39,350 nucleotides of DNA. It comes from JBFKMV01 sp041629655. Its GTDB lineage: Bacteria; Acidobacteriota; Polarisedimenticolia; Polarisedimenticolales; Polarisedimenticolaceae. This document shows positions 16,405 through 24,914 of the stretch, piece after piece. Each line of letters opens with the position of its first letter. Within the stretch, counting starts at the first letter, position 1. Both the position numbers and the translations under genes were made by a program. The notes below the pieces were generated by a model that saw only the letters and a program-made list of their open reading frames with translations, was not told the DNA's origin and made no database searches. The stretch spans positions 1 through 39,350 of the forward strand of contig JBFKMV010000024.1 in the NCBI GenBank assembly GCA_041629655.1. The letters run 5' to 3'.

Positions 16405-18057
16405 TTGAGTCGAAAACGCGTCCCCCCGGCAACGTCGACCGCGGCTCCGCCGGGACGCGCGGTGTGGCTCATGTTCCTGGCCGCGCTGGTGCCGTGGCTC
16501 GGACTGGTCTGGCGCTTCAACGCGGTCGGCGACGACGCGTTCATCTCGTTCCGCTACGCGAAGCACCTCGCCGCGGGCCACGGGCTGCGCTACAACCTCG
16601 CCGAGTCGCCCCCCGTCGAGGGCTTCAGCAATTTCCTGTGGGTGCTGCTGATGGCGGTTCCGGAGGGGCTGGGCCTGGACGTCACGGTCTTCGCGCGAGT
16701 CGTCTCGGTGGCCTGCGGCGCCCTGTTGCTGGGGCTGGTCTTCCGGCGGATCCGCGCCGAGAGCGGCGACGCGCCGCTGCCGCTGGCTGCCGGTGCGTCG
16801 TTCCTGGCCACGCTGCCGCCGTTCGCCGTGTGGTCGACCAGCGGCCTGGAGACGATGCCGTTCGCGCTCTCGGTGTTCTTGACCTACGACCTGCTCGACC
16901 CCGCCGGGGCGGCTCCGCGCCCCCTGGGCGCGGGGTGCGCGGCGCTCGCGCTGGCGCTGCTGCGCTCCGACGGCGTGTTCTGGGCCGCGCTGGCGATCGG
17001 CGTCGCGGCGTTCGGGCTGCGGGGATCCGGCCGCGCCTCGCTCGGCGTGCTGGTGCGGACGGCAGGGATCCTCGCCGCCGGATACGCCGGGTTCTTGCTG
17101 TGGCGTCACGCGTATTTCGAGAGCTGGGTCTCCAACGCCGCGCTGGCCAAGCTGAGCCTGTCGGCGCTGGTGCTCGAGCGCGGCGCGCGCTACGTCGCGG
17201 TGCTGCTGTTGACGTGCACCTCGATCCCGCTGGCGTTGCTGGCCGCGCTGCCGCTGCTGCGCCGACGGCCGGCGGGTCGGGCGTGGCGACTCGTCGCCAT
17301 GGCGGGCGCTCCGTTCGGCTACGCGATCGTGGTCGGGGGCGACTGGATGGCGATGGGCCGTTTCATCGTTCCCGGGCTGCCGTTCCTGGCCGTGCTGGTG
17401 GGTCTCGCGGCCGCGCGGGCGTCGGAACGCGGTCGCGCGGGCCGGGCGCTCGCCGGCGGTGCGGCGGCGCTGCTGATCGTGCTGTCGGTGCTCCCGGCCT
17501 TCGACCGGCACGTGGTGCCGCACGACTGGCGCCAGCGCTTCCACTTCCGCTGGAACGTCTCCGCCGAGGACTACCGGAGCGAATTCAGGCAATGGAGCTA
17601 CGAACGCAGCATCACCGAGCAGTGGACGCGGGCCGGCAAGGCGCTGGCCGAGCTGGCCGACACCTCGCGGCTGTCCTTCGCGGTCGGCGGCATCGGCGCG
17701 CGCGGGTACTACACGCAGCTCCACATCTGGGACCGCTTCGGACTGGTCGACCGGGAGCTGGCCCGCGAGAAGCTCCCGCGGGCGCGGGTCTCACCGGGCC
17801 ACGACCGGGTGGTGCCGGGGGCGTATTTCGAGCGGCACCGCCCCTCGATCATCTTCGCCGACATCGTGCCGCGGCCGGCGGCGCCCGACGAGGTCGCCCG
17901 TCGGTTGCTGTGGGCGGTCAGCCTGTACTGGGGCGAGCCGGTCGACCGCGTGCGGCACTTCGAGCCGCTGGTGCTGGAGCTGCCGCGCGAGCTGTCCCGC
18001 GGTGAAGACGAGGTGCTGTTCGTGGTCAAGCGGCGGGGCGTCTCGCTCCGCCGCTGA
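16405..18057 (+). CDS. GT-C type polytopic glycosyltransferase (AftB-like)
   Basis: A 550-residue polytopic membrane protein. After a first hydrophobic helix it has DDAFISFRYAKHLAAGHGLRYN and, soon after, PVEGFSNFLWVLLMA. This 'DDAFI...G.G..YN...VEGFSN.LW' layout is the hallmark of GT-C glycosyltransferases of the AftB/arabinofuranosyltransferase-like group, where the first acidic pair is catalytic. About nine more hydrophobic segments follow, then a soluble C-terminal domain from about residue 385. These enzymes use polyprenyl-phosphate sugars on the outer face of the membrane; donor and acceptor are unknown here. I chose TTG at 16405 because a GGAG lies 6 nt upstream; the longer frame from 16330 would run into the divergent ASST-like start. 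It is convergent with cstA. Confidence 0.75.
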   Translation: MSRKRVPPATSTAAPPGRAVWLMFLAALVPWLGLVWRFNAVGDDAFISFRYAKHLAAGHGLRYNLAESPPVEGFSNFLWVLLMAVPEGLGLDVTVFARVVSVACGALLLGLVFRRIRAESGDAPLPLAAGASFLATLPPFAVWSTSGLETMPFALSVFLTYDLLDPAGAAPRPLGAGCAALALALLRSDGVFWAALAIGVAAFGLRGSGRASLGVLVRTAGILAAGYAGFLLWRHAYFESWVSNAALAKLSLSALVLERGARYVAVLLLTCTSIPLALLAALPLLRRRPAGRAWRLVAMAGAPFGYAIVVGGDWMAMGRFIVPGLPFLAVLVGLAAARASERGRAGRALAGGAAALLIVLSVLPAFDRHVVPHDWRQRFHFRWNVSAEDYRSEFRQWSYERSITEQWTRAGKALAELADTSRLSFAVGGIGARGYYTQLHIWDRFGLVDRELAREKLPRARVSPGHDRVVPGAYFERHRPSIIFADIVPRPAAPDEVARRLLWAVSLYWGEPVDRVRHFEPLVLELPRELSRGEDEVLFVVKRRGVSLRR

Positions 18058-18069
18058 GCGCGAGCGGGC

Positions 18070-19740
18070 TCAGGAGTCGAGCGGCACGTCGAGGGTCGCC
18101 ACCGGCTCGCGGGAGCGGTAACGCCGCAGCGCCAGAAACGCCTCGACGACCAGCCACAACGCGATCAGTGTGATGCAGCCCCCGACGGCCAGCAACAGCG
18201 TCTCCCCGGCCCGGAGATAGTCCCGCAGCTTCAGTGTCATCGCGGCCAGCGTGCTGACCATCATGAACACCATCGGGACCAGGTACGGCAGGCTCTGGCG
18301 CTTGCGCTGGATCAGGTACAGCGAGACCACCAGCAGCGCCAGGCCGGCCAGCAGCTGGTTGGTCGAGCCGAACAGCTGCCACAGCGACAGGCGCGCGGCG
18401 TCGTAGAAGGCGAAGAAGCCGATCGCGGCGACCGCGAGCGTCGAGGACAGGTAGCGGTTGCCCAGCGCCGGGACGCCGATCGTCTGGCCGATCTCCTCGA
18501 TGTTGTAACGCAACAGGCGCGTCGCCGAATCGAGCGTGGTCAGGGCGAAGCTCACCACCACCACCGCGATCAGCGTCGTCGCCGCCTGGAGCGGCACCCC
18601 CAGCGCGCCGACGAACCGCGCCGCGCCGTCGATGAACGCGGACATCTGCGGGCCGAGCCCGGCGATTGAGTCCCAGGACGCGTAGGCCGCGTGCCACGAG
18701 TCGACCGAGACGAAGCCCGCGGTGCAGGCCAGCACGGCGGCCAGCCCCAGCAGCGACTCCCCCATCATGCCGCCGTAGCCGATCAGCCGCGCGTCGGTCT
18801 CGCGATCGAGCTGCTTGGCCGTGGTCCCGGACGAGACCAGCGAGTGGAACCCCGAGGCCGCCCCGCAGGCGATCACGATGAACACGAACGGGAACATCGC
18901 CGGGGCCCCGGCGGGGTGTGTGTCGACGACCGGCGCCGCGAACTCGGGACGCAGCACGAAGAAGCCGAGGTAGGTCATCCCCAGCCCGAGGTACAGCAAC
19001 AGCGAGTTCAGGAAGTCCCGGGGCTGGAGCAGCGTCCACACCGGCAGCACCGAGGCGCACCAGGCGTAGAGCAGCAGCACCCAGGTCCAGCCGGGCAACG
19101 AGTCCCAGGCCAGCACGGCCCGCGGCGAGAGCAGCACCGCCACCAACACGATCGCGAACGCCACGGCGACCGAGCGCCACAGGTTGGCCCCGCGCCGGCG
19201 GACCCGCCAGCCGATCCCCAGCGCCAGCAGCAGGATCACCAGCGAGGGCGAGGCCGACTCGGGATAGAAGGACGGTGTGAACAGCAGCGCGATCACGTAC
19301 GCGAACACGCCCATCGCCAGCGAGATGCCGAAGAAGATGATCGCGTGCAGCAGCGACTTGGCGCGCCGCCCCATCAACCCCTCGGCGACGACCCCGATCG
19401 ACTTGCCGCGCGAGCGCGCCGAGACCACCAGCGCGCCGAAGTCGTGCACGCAGCCGACCAGGATCGCCCCCAGCACGACCCACAGCATCGCCGGCAGCCA
19501 GCCCCAGATCACCGCGATCGCGGGCCCCAGCATCGGCGACAACCCCGTGATCGAGGCGTAGTGGTGCCCGAACAGCACGAAGCGGTGCGAGGGCACGTAG
19601 TCGACGCCGTCCTCGAGGACGTGCGCCGGCGTGGCGACGTCGGGCCGCAGCTCGAACACCCGGCGGGCCAGGAAACGCGAGTAGACCAGGTAGCCCAGGG
19701 CGTACAGCGCGAAGCAACCGAGGACCGCCAGGATCGCCAC
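18070..19740 (-). CDS. cstA: Carbon starvation protein A, peptide/pyruvate transporter
   Basis: A 556-residue inner-membrane transporter with many hydrophobic helices. CstA hallmarks are plain: the N-terminal YSRFLARRVFELRPDVATPAHVLEDGVDYVPSHRFVLFGHH, then SITGLSPMLGPAIAVIWGW, VHDFGALVVSARSRGKSIG, GFHSLVSSGTTAKQL, TTLDSATRLLRYNIEE and LFGSTNQLLAGLALLV. (Motifs are shown in parts; all lie in this order.) CstA family members import peptides or pyruvate under carbon limitation. It is shorter than the E. coli protein but in the range of other bacterial CstA. It is transcribed divergently from an alpha/beta hydrolase across a spacer with three phased palindromes, which may be operators. Confidence 0.93.
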   Translation of the reverse strand: MAILAVLGCFALYALGYLVYSRFLARRVFELRPDVATPAHVLEDGVDYVPSHRFVLFGHHYASITGLSPMLGPAIAVIWGWLPAMLWVVLGAILVGCVHDFGALVVSARSRGKSIGVVAEGLMGRRAKSLLHAIIFFGISLAMGVFAYVIALLFTPSFYPESASPSLVILLLALGIGWRVRRRGANLWRSVAVAFAIVLVAVLLSPRAVLAWDSLPGWTWVLLLYAWCASVLPVWTLLQPRDFLNSLLLYLGLGMTYLGFFVLRPEFAAPVVDTHPAGAPAMFPFVFIVIACGAASGFHSLVSSGTTAKQLDRETDARLIGYGGMMGESLLGLAAVLACTAGFVSVDSWHAAYASWDSIAGLGPQMSAFIDGAARFVGALGVPLQAATTLIAVVVVSFALTTLDSATRLLRYNIEEIGQTIGVPALGNRYLSSTLAVAAIGFFAFYDAARLSLWQLFGSTNQLLAGLALLVVSLYLIQRKRQSLPYLVPMVFMMVSTLAAMTLKLRDYLRAGETLLLAVGGCITLIALWLVVEAFLALRRYRSREPVATLDVPLDS

Positions 19741-19773
19741 GTCAGCCTCCCCCCGGAGCGACCGGACGTCCCG

Positions 19774-19826
19774 CCGGCCGGCGCGTGATTATACCGGCCG
19801 GCCGGGGGCGATTCGCGGCCGGCCGG
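19774..19826. repeat. Three phased GGCCGGCC-type palindromes in a divergent promoter region
   Basis: GC-only palindromes at 19774-19781 (CCGGCCGG), 19794-19805 (CCGGCCGGCCGG) and 19816-19826 (CGGCCGGCCGG) have centres about 22 and 21-22 bp apart, two helical turns each. The middle copy abuts the cstA -10 and the third abuts the hydrolase -35. They could be operator sites, though GC-rich composition makes chance copies easier. Confidence 0.4.
19788..19793 (-). promoter_or_regulatory. Perfect -10 (TATAAT) upstream of cstA
   Basis: TATAAT on the minus strand, 47 nt upstream of the cstA ATG, in otherwise GC-only DNA. No recognisable -35 is present at 16-19 nt, which would fit activator-dependent expression of a starvation gene. 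Confidence 0.45.
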
Positions 19827-19827
19827 G

Positions 19828-19856
19828 TTGTCGCGGGGGCGGGCTGCCGGTATATC
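19828..19856 (+). promoter_or_regulatory. Sigma-70-type promoter of the alpha/beta hydrolase gene
   Basis: TTGTCG (19828-19833), a 17-nt spacer, then TATATC (19851-19856); four of six matches in each box. Transcription would start near 19863, which excludes the longer in-frame start at 19828 and supports the GTG at 19891. Confidence 0.5.
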
Positions 19857-19890
19857 CTTCAGTGCGGTTCGCACGACGGCAGGACGACCG

Positions 19891-20973
19891 GTGATCAGGT
19901 TCAGGCTGTATCGCGCGCTGGAGAGCGCGCTCCATCTTCGCAACCGGATGCTCGGGATCGGCGTGTTTCCCGACCCCTCCCGGCAGTTCGGGCCGGAAGG
20001 CCCGGCCGAGGCCGTCTCCTACTGCGACCGGGTCAACCGCGACTTTCCGGCCTACCTCAAGCCGCCGGCCGATTGCCCGCCGCTGGAGTTCGAGCGCCGC
20101 GCGGTGCCCGGACCGCAGGGTTTGACGACCGAGGAGCTGACCTTTGCCTCGCCGCGCCCGAGCGGGCACCCCCGGAACGACCGCGTGCAGCTCAGGGTGT
20201 GGCGTCGGCGCGGCGGGCCCGTGCCGGACCGCGTGGTCGTGTTCCACCATCCGCTGTACCAGTCCAGCTGGCGGCCCTGGGAGTGGTTCCTGCGCGACCT
20301 GATCGAGCGGGTGCCGGTGGCGTTCATGGCCGGTCCGTACCACTTCGACCGCACGCCTCCCGGGTGGTTCCCGGGCGAGAGCGTGATCGGCCCCAACCCG
20401 GCGCGGGTCTACCGGGCGATGCGGCAGTGGGTCGCCGACCAGCGGGCGGCCCATGTGGCCCTGGAGCAGTATGCGGGCCTGCGGCCGGTCGCCGTGGTCG
20501 GTTTCAGCCTCGGCGCGTTCCAGTCGCTGCTGGCCGCGAGCATCGGCGAGCTGTCGTTGCCGATCGTTTCGATCGGCTGCACCAACCGCTACTTCTACGG
20601 CCTGACCCGGGGGACTCTGGGCGGCCCGGTGATCGATGCGACGCGGCGCGCCGGCGTGACCCTCGAGCTGCTGAGCAGGATGGCCGACTCGCTCCAGCTC
20701 GAGCGCCACGTGCCGCGCATCCAGGACCAGCCGGTGCTGATGCTGCGCGGGGTCGACGATCGGGTCGACCCGCCGCCTTCCGGCGAGCGGCTGCAGCGGG
20801 CGCTGCGCCCGACGCGCGCCGTGATGGTCCCGGCCGGACACGCGACGCTGCTGTTCCACCGCCGCAGCATCTTCCGCGAGTCGTTGCGCTTCTTCGACGA
20901 GCTCGGGCTGCTCGACCCGGAGCGGGAACCGGCGGCGCGAACCGGGCGCCTGCAGGCCGGCGGCGAGGCCTAG
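19891..20973 (+). CDS. Alpha/beta-hydrolase fold protein
   Basis: A 360-residue soluble protein with an alpha/beta-hydrolase pattern: strand RVVVFHHPLYQSSWRPWEW, a nucleophile elbow VVGFSLGAFQS (G-F-S-L-G, catalytic Ser), an acid region with VLMLRGVDDRVDPP, and a late His in PAGHATLLFHRRS. The layout recalls the ABHD18-like group of hydrolases; the substrate is unknown. There is no signal peptide, so it is likely cytoplasmic. The GTG at 19891 has an AGGA about 7 nt upstream and lies downstream of the predicted transcription start. Its TAG stop overlaps, tail to tail, the TAG stop of thiamine diphosphokinase through the palindrome CTAG at 20970-20973. Confidence 0.75.
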   Translation: MIRFRLYRALESALHLRNRMLGIGVFPDPSRQFGPEGPAEAVSYCDRVNRDFPAYLKPPADCPPLEFERRAVPGPQGLTTEELTFASPRPSGHPRNDRVQLRVWRRRGGPVPDRVVVFHHPLYQSSWRPWEWFLRDLIERVPVAFMAGPYHFDRTPPGWFPGESVIGPNPARVYRAMRQWVADQRAAHVALEQYAGLRPVAVVGFSLGAFQSLLAASIGELSLPIVSIGCTNRYFYGLTRGTLGGPVIDATRRAGVTLELLSRMADSLQLERHVPRIQDQPVLMLRGVDDRVDPPPSGERLQRALRPTRAVMVPAGHATLLFHRRSIFRESLRFFDELGLLDPEREPAARTGRLQAGGEA

Positions 20974-21653
20974 ACCGCCGGCAGGATCAGCGCCACGACG
21001 CCGCGTTCGACGCGGAGATGAAGCGGCCCGCGCGCGACGTTGCTCAGACCGTGGGAGCCGGAGCGCAGCGGCCGGTCGGCCAGCGTCCAGCGGGCGCCCA
21101 CCAAGGTGACCCGCGCGTTCCCGGTGAGCGCCAGCAGCGAGAACGTGCGCCCGCGCGGCGTGTCGACGCGGCAACCCGTCGCCGTCAGCGCCACCAGGCC
21201 CCGGGCGGTCGGCGCCAGGATCCCGGCGAACCGCCGGGCGTGTCGCGCCAGCTCGAACAGGTTGGCCCACTCGTGGTCCAGGCGCCCGCCCACCAAGCCC
21301 GCGATCGCGACGACCCGCACGCGACGGCGGCCGAGCTCGGCCAGCGCACACGCGAGGTCGCTGACGTCCTTGTCCTCGGGGTAGCGTAGCTGGGGCAGCC
21401 CTTGCGGGGGCGGGCCCGCCGTCGAGTCGCCGTCACCGACCCACAGGGCGGGACGCATCCGGGCGGTACGGCACGCGTCGAGCCCGCCGTCCACCGCGAC
21501 CAGCAGCGGCGGCGCCGCGCGCGCGCCGGCGAGCGCCGAGGCCCGGCGGATCTCGGCGGGCGGGGCCCCGGGCAACACCAGCACCGCCGCCGGCCCACCC
21601 CGCGCGGGCGCGGTGCGGAAGCGGATCCGCGGGAGTCGAGCGGTGCGCGACAT
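20970..21653 (-). CDS. thiN: Thiamine diphosphokinase
   Basis: A 227-residue protein with the thiamine pyrophosphokinase order of motifs: AVDGGLDACRTARMRP, then VGDGDSTAG (ATP/Mg-binding Asp residues), YPEDKDVSDLACAL, IAGLVGGRLDHEWANL, and near the C-terminus LRSGSHGLSNVA, the thiamine-binding segment. The family transfers pyrophosphate from ATP to thiamine, giving thiamine diphosphate in the cytoplasm. It lies 18 nt downstream of lon on the same strand and probably shares its transcript. The symbol thiN is the usual bacterial name for this type. Confidence 0.85.
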   Translation of the reverse strand: MSRTARLPRIRFRTAPARGGPAAVLVLPGAPPAEIRRASALAGARAAPPLLVAVDGGLDACRTARMRPALWVGDGDSTAGPPPQGLPQLRYPEDKDVSDLACALAELGRRRVRVVAIAGLVGGRLDHEWANLFELARHARRFAGILAPTARGLVALTATGCRVDTPRGRTFSLLALTGNARVTLVGARWTLADRPLRSGSHGLSNVARGPLHLRVERGVVALILPAV

Positions 21654-21671
21654 CGGCGCGCCAGCCCGGCG

Positions 21672-24152
21672 TCAGACCGGATCCACCGGCGGCGACGGGC
21701 GGTCCTTGATCACCTCGACGTCGACGTCGAACGCCGCGGCCACGTCGTGATCCGGCTTGCCGGCCGCGGAGGCCCGGCGGTCCTTCTCGTCGCGCAGCTT
21801 GCGTGCCAGGTCCTTCAGCGCCGGACCGAAGGCCAGATCGAGCACCTCCTTGATCTCGCCGACGAAGTGGAACGAGAGCGCCTGCTTGACCGGATCGGAG
21901 ACGTCCTCGAGGTCCTTCTCGTTCTTCTCCGGCATGATCACACGGCGGATGCCCGCCGACTTGGCGGCGATCACCTTCTCCTTGATGCCGCCCACCGGCA
22001 GCACCTTGCCGCGCAGCGTGATCTCGCCGGTCATCGCCAGCTCCGGCGACACCGGCAGGCCGGTCAGCAGCGACACCAGAGAGCAGGTCAACGTCACGCC
22101 GGCCGAGGGCCCGTCCTTGGGGATCGCGCCCGCCGGCATGTGGATGTGGAAGTCGGTGTTCTCGAACAGCTCCTCGTCGACCCCCAGCGCGTCGGCGTTG
22201 GCGCGGATCCAGGCCAGCGCGGCCAGCGCCGACTCCTTCATCACGTCGCCCAGGCGGCCGGTGATCGTGACCTTGCCCTTGCCGCGCGCGCGCGAGGCCT
22301 CGACGAACAGGATCTCGCCGCCGGCCTGGGTCCAGGCCAGACCGATCGTCACGCCGCTGACGTCGGTGCGCTCGGCCAGCTCGCGGAAGAACCGCACCGG
22401 ACCGAGCAGCTCGCCGACCTTGGCTTCGTCGACCACGACCTTGCCCTTCTCGCCCTCGACGATCTTGCGGGCGACCTTGCGGCACAGCGTCGCGATCTCG
22501 CGATCGAGGTTCCGCACGCCCGCCTCGCGCGTGTACTCGTTGATCACCTTGCGCACCGCGTCGTCGGCGAACTCGATGTTCTCCTCGGTCAGGCCGTGAT
22601 CGTTCTTCTGCCGCGGCACCAGGTGATAGCGCGCGATCTCGAGCTTCTCCTCCTCGGTGTACCCGGGCAGCCGCAACACCTCCATCCGGTCCCGCAGCGC
22701 GGGCGGGATGGTGTCCAGCACGTTCGCCGTACAGACGAAGAACACCTTGCTCAGGTCGTAGGCCACCTCGAGGTAATGGTCGGAGAAGGCGTTGTTCTGC
22801 TCCGGGTCCAGCACCTCCAACAGCGCCGAGGAGGGGTCCCCGCGGAAATCGGTGCCGACCTTGTCGATCTCGTCCAGCACGAACACCGGGTTCTTGGTGC
22901 CGGCCTTCTTGATCCCCTGGATGATCCGCCCGGGCAGCGAACCGATGTAGGTCCGGCGGTGCCCGCGGATCTCCGCCTCGTCGCGCACGCCGCCGAGCGA
23001 CATCCGCACGAACTTGCGCCCCATCGCCCGGGCGATCGACTTGCCGAGCGAGGTCTTGCCCACTCCCGGAGGACCGGCGAAGCACAGGATCTGCGCCTTG
23101 AGGTCGGTCTTCAGCGAACGCACCGCGAGGTATTCGAGGATGCGGTCCTTGATCTTGACCAGGTCGAAGTGATCCTCGTCGAGGATCTTCTTGGCCTCGG
23201 CCAGGTCGAGCTTGTCCTCGGTCTCGACCGACCACGGCAGCGTGACCAGCCAGTCCAGGTAGGTCCGCGAGACCGTGTACTCGGCGGCCTGCGGCGGCAT
23301 CTTGGACAGCCGGTCGAGCTCCTTCTCGGCCGCCTTCTGCGCCTCCTCGGGCATCTTGGCGTCCTGGATCTTCTTGCGCAGCTCCTCGATCTCCTGCATC
23401 CGGTCGTCGTCTTCGCCGAGCTCGCGCTGGATCGCCTTCATCTGCTCGCGCAGGTAGTACTGGCGCTGGGTCTTGCCGACCTCGTCGGCGACCTGGGACT
23501 GGATCTTGGTCGAGATCTCCTGCAGCTCCAGCTCGCGGGTCACGATCTCGACCAGCTTCTGGATGCGGTCCTTGACGTTGTTGCGCTCCAGCAGGCCGAT
23601 CTTCTCCTCGACCGAGACCGTCAGCACCGAGGCCGCGAGGTCGCTCAGCCGCTCGGGCTCGCCCGAGCCGGCGGACATCACCATCTCGCCGAGGTCGTTG
23701 GAGATGTTGGGCGAGACCTGGACCAGCTTCTGAAACTGGTTGATCAGGCTGCGGGTCAGCGCCTCGAGGCTGACGCCCGACTCGGAGACCTCGTCGAGCC
23801 GCGTGACCGAGGCCTTCATGAACGGCTCGGTCGCGGTGAAGCGATCGACGCGAATGCGGTACAGCCCCTGGATGATCAGGTTGACGTTCTCGCCGCCGAC
23901 GCGCACCACCTTCAGGATCCGCGCAACCGTCCCGACGCGGTACATCCGCGCCGGATCGGGGTCGTCGTCCGCGGGATCGCGCTGGGACACCACTGCGATC
24001 AGCTTGGTGCTGTTGACCACGTCGTCCAGCAGGTTGAGCGTCTTCCGCCGGCCGACCGAAATCGGCATGATCGCGTGCGGGAACAGCACGCTGTTGCGGA
24101 GCGGCAGGACGCCGATCTCGTCGTGGATGTTGGGTTGCGTCTGTTCCGTCAT
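21672..24152 (-). CDS. lon: ATP-dependent Lon protease
   Basis: An 826-residue LonA protease, full length for the family. The N-terminal substrate-binding domain begins IGVLPLRNSVLFPHAIMPI. The AAA+ module has Walker A GPPGVGKTSLGK, the arginine-rich segment DEAEIRGHRRTYIG, and Walker B FVLDEIDKVG. The protease domain has the catalytic Ser at about residue 683 (KDGPSAGVT) and the catalytic Lys in the GGIKEKVIAA segment near 724-726. It degrades damaged and regulatory proteins in the cytoplasm. A Shine-Dalgarno AAAGGAAG precedes the ATG by about 9 nt. The 128 bases between the start and the upstream hairpin contain no other gene; a weak TTGCGT/TAGTTT pair is the best promoter I can find there. 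Confidence 0.97.
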   Translation of the reverse strand: MTEQTQPNIHDEIGVLPLRNSVLFPHAIMPISVGRRKTLNLLDDVVNSTKLIAVVSQRDPADDDPDPARMYRVGTVARILKVVRVGGENVNLIIQGLYRIRVDRFTATEPFMKASVTRLDEVSESGVSLEALTRSLINQFQKLVQVSPNISNDLGEMVMSAGSGEPERLSDLAASVLTVSVEEKIGLLERNNVKDRIQKLVEIVTRELELQEISTKIQSQVADEVGKTQRQYYLREQMKAIQRELGEDDDRMQEIEELRKKIQDAKMPEEAQKAAEKELDRLSKMPPQAAEYTVSRTYLDWLVTLPWSVETEDKLDLAEAKKILDEDHFDLVKIKDRILEYLAVRSLKTDLKAQILCFAGPPGVGKTSLGKSIARAMGRKFVRMSLGGVRDEAEIRGHRRTYIGSLPGRIIQGIKKAGTKNPVFVLDEIDKVGTDFRGDPSSALLEVLDPEQNNAFSDHYLEVAYDLSKVFFVCTANVLDTIPPALRDRMEVLRLPGYTEEEKLEIARYHLVPRQKNDHGLTEENIEFADDAVRKVINEYTREAGVRNLDREIATLCRKVARKIVEGEKGKVVVDEAKVGELLGPVRFFRELAERTDVSGVTIGLAWTQAGGEILFVEASRARGKGKVTITGRLGDVMKESALAALAWIRANADALGVDEELFENTDFHIHMPAGAIPKDGPSAGVTLTCSLVSLLTGLPVSPELAMTGEITLRGKVLPVGGIKEKVIAAKSAGIRRVIMPEKNEKDLEDVSDPVKQALSFHFVGEIKEVLDLAFGPALKDLARKLRDEKDRRASAAGKPDHDVAAAFDVDVEVIKDRPSPPVDPV

Positions 24153-24280
24153 GCGGTTCGCTTCCTTTCCATCGACAGGATGCGTGGTCGGGCGGGCTGC
24201 GGACGCCCCGGTAACAAACTATGCGCCCCGGAGTCCGCACGCAACTCGGCGTGGTGCAAGCAGGGACGAAAGCGTAACAA

Positions 24281-24314
24281 GCCCCGGGGCCCGGCGATTC
24301 CGGGACCCCGGGGC
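24281..24314 (-). terminator. Intrinsic terminator downstream of hsp20
   Basis: The arms 24281-24294 (GCCCCGGGGCCCGG) and 24300-24314 (CCGGGACCCCGGGGC) pair over 14 bp with one bulged base and a 5-nt loop. On the minus strand the stem is followed by TTGTTACGCTTTCG, a moderately T-rich tail. It separates hsp20 from lon. Confidence 0.65.
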
Positions 24315-24331
24315 GCGCGAATCACGAACGC

Positions 24332-24769
24332 TCACGCCGCGTGGATCTTGACCTTGCGCGGCTTGGCCTCCTCGAGCTTCGGCAGGACGATCTCCAGCAC
24401 GCCGTCCTTGTACTGCGCGCTGATCTTGGACGTATCGACCGTCGTCGGCAGCCGGAAGCTGCGGCTGAACTTGCCGTAGCTGCGCTCGAGCCGGTAGGCG
24501 TTCTGCTCCTCGACCTGCTCCTCGCGCCGGCGCTCGCCGGACAGCGCCAACGTGCCGTCCTCGACCTGGATCTCCAGCTCGTCCCGGTTGACGCCCGGGA
24601 GCTCGGCGCGGATCACCAGCTCCTCGCCACGCTCGAAGATGTCGACCGGCGGCACCCAGGTGCCGTAAGCGTCATCGCGGCCGGTGTTGGCGGTGTCGGC
24701 CAGGATCTGGTTCAGCCGCCCCTGAACGTTCATCAGCTCGCGAAACGGATCCCAACGTACGAGTGTCAT
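24332..24769 (-). CDS. Small heat-shock protein, Hsp20/alpha-crystallin family
   Basis: A 145-residue holdase chaperone. It begins with the common WDPFRELMNVQGRLNQIL segment and has the alpha-crystallin domain from about residue 40 (VPPVDIFERGEELVIRAELPGV ... DELEIQVEDGTLALSGERR), then YGKFSRSFRLPTTVD and YKDGVLEIVLPKLEEAKPRKVKI. These proteins bind unfolding proteins as oligomers without ATP. The ATG has a strong Shine-Dalgarno GAGGAGG 8 nt upstream, and a TTGACA-N17-TATGAA promoter lies about 70 nt upstream. I saw no CIRCE inverted repeat. The gene is monocistronic, bounded by its own promoter and terminator. Confidence 0.95.
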   Translation of the reverse strand: MTLVRWDPFRELMNVQGRLNQILADTANTGRDDAYGTWVPPVDIFERGEELVIRAELPGVNRDELEIQVEDGTLALSGERRREEQVEEQNAYRLERSYGKFSRSFRLPTTVDTSKISAQYKDGVLEIVLPKLEEAKPRKVKIHAA

Positions 24770-24837
24770 GGTCTGTGCCTCCTCGATCTATGCTCGCCGC
24801 CGCGGTTGCCCCGCGGGCGGCTCTCGTTTGCGCGCAG

Positions 24838-24866
24838 TTCATAAGATCGGCCCCTGAGGGTGTCAA
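24838..24866 (-). promoter_or_regulatory. Strong sigma-70-type promoter of hsp20
   Basis: On the minus strand TTGACA (24861-24866, perfect -35), a 17-nt spacer and TATGAA (24838-24843, four of six). Transcription would start near 24831, giving a leader of about 60 nt with a GAGGAGG ribosome-binding site at 24778-24784. Confidence 0.7.
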
Positions 24867-24914
24867 GGCGGGAAGAAACGGCGTGGGTCGGCGGGGTTTC
24901 TCGCCGGCCGGAGC

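Noticed and set aside
24153..24280. Heat-shock (sigma-32) promoter or CIRCE element before lon
   Set aside because: No CTTGAAA/CCCAT-type pair at proper spacing and no CIRCE inverted repeat could be found.
21402..24479. Plus-strand frame of 1025 codons opposite lon and hsp20
   Set aside because: It spans two unambiguous genes and their terminator and has low-complexity composition; a GC-driven shadow.
24870..24914. Hairpin after the EF-G gene as a terminator
   Set aside because: Only about 5 paired bases (CGGCG/CGCCG) with no T-tract; too weak to list.
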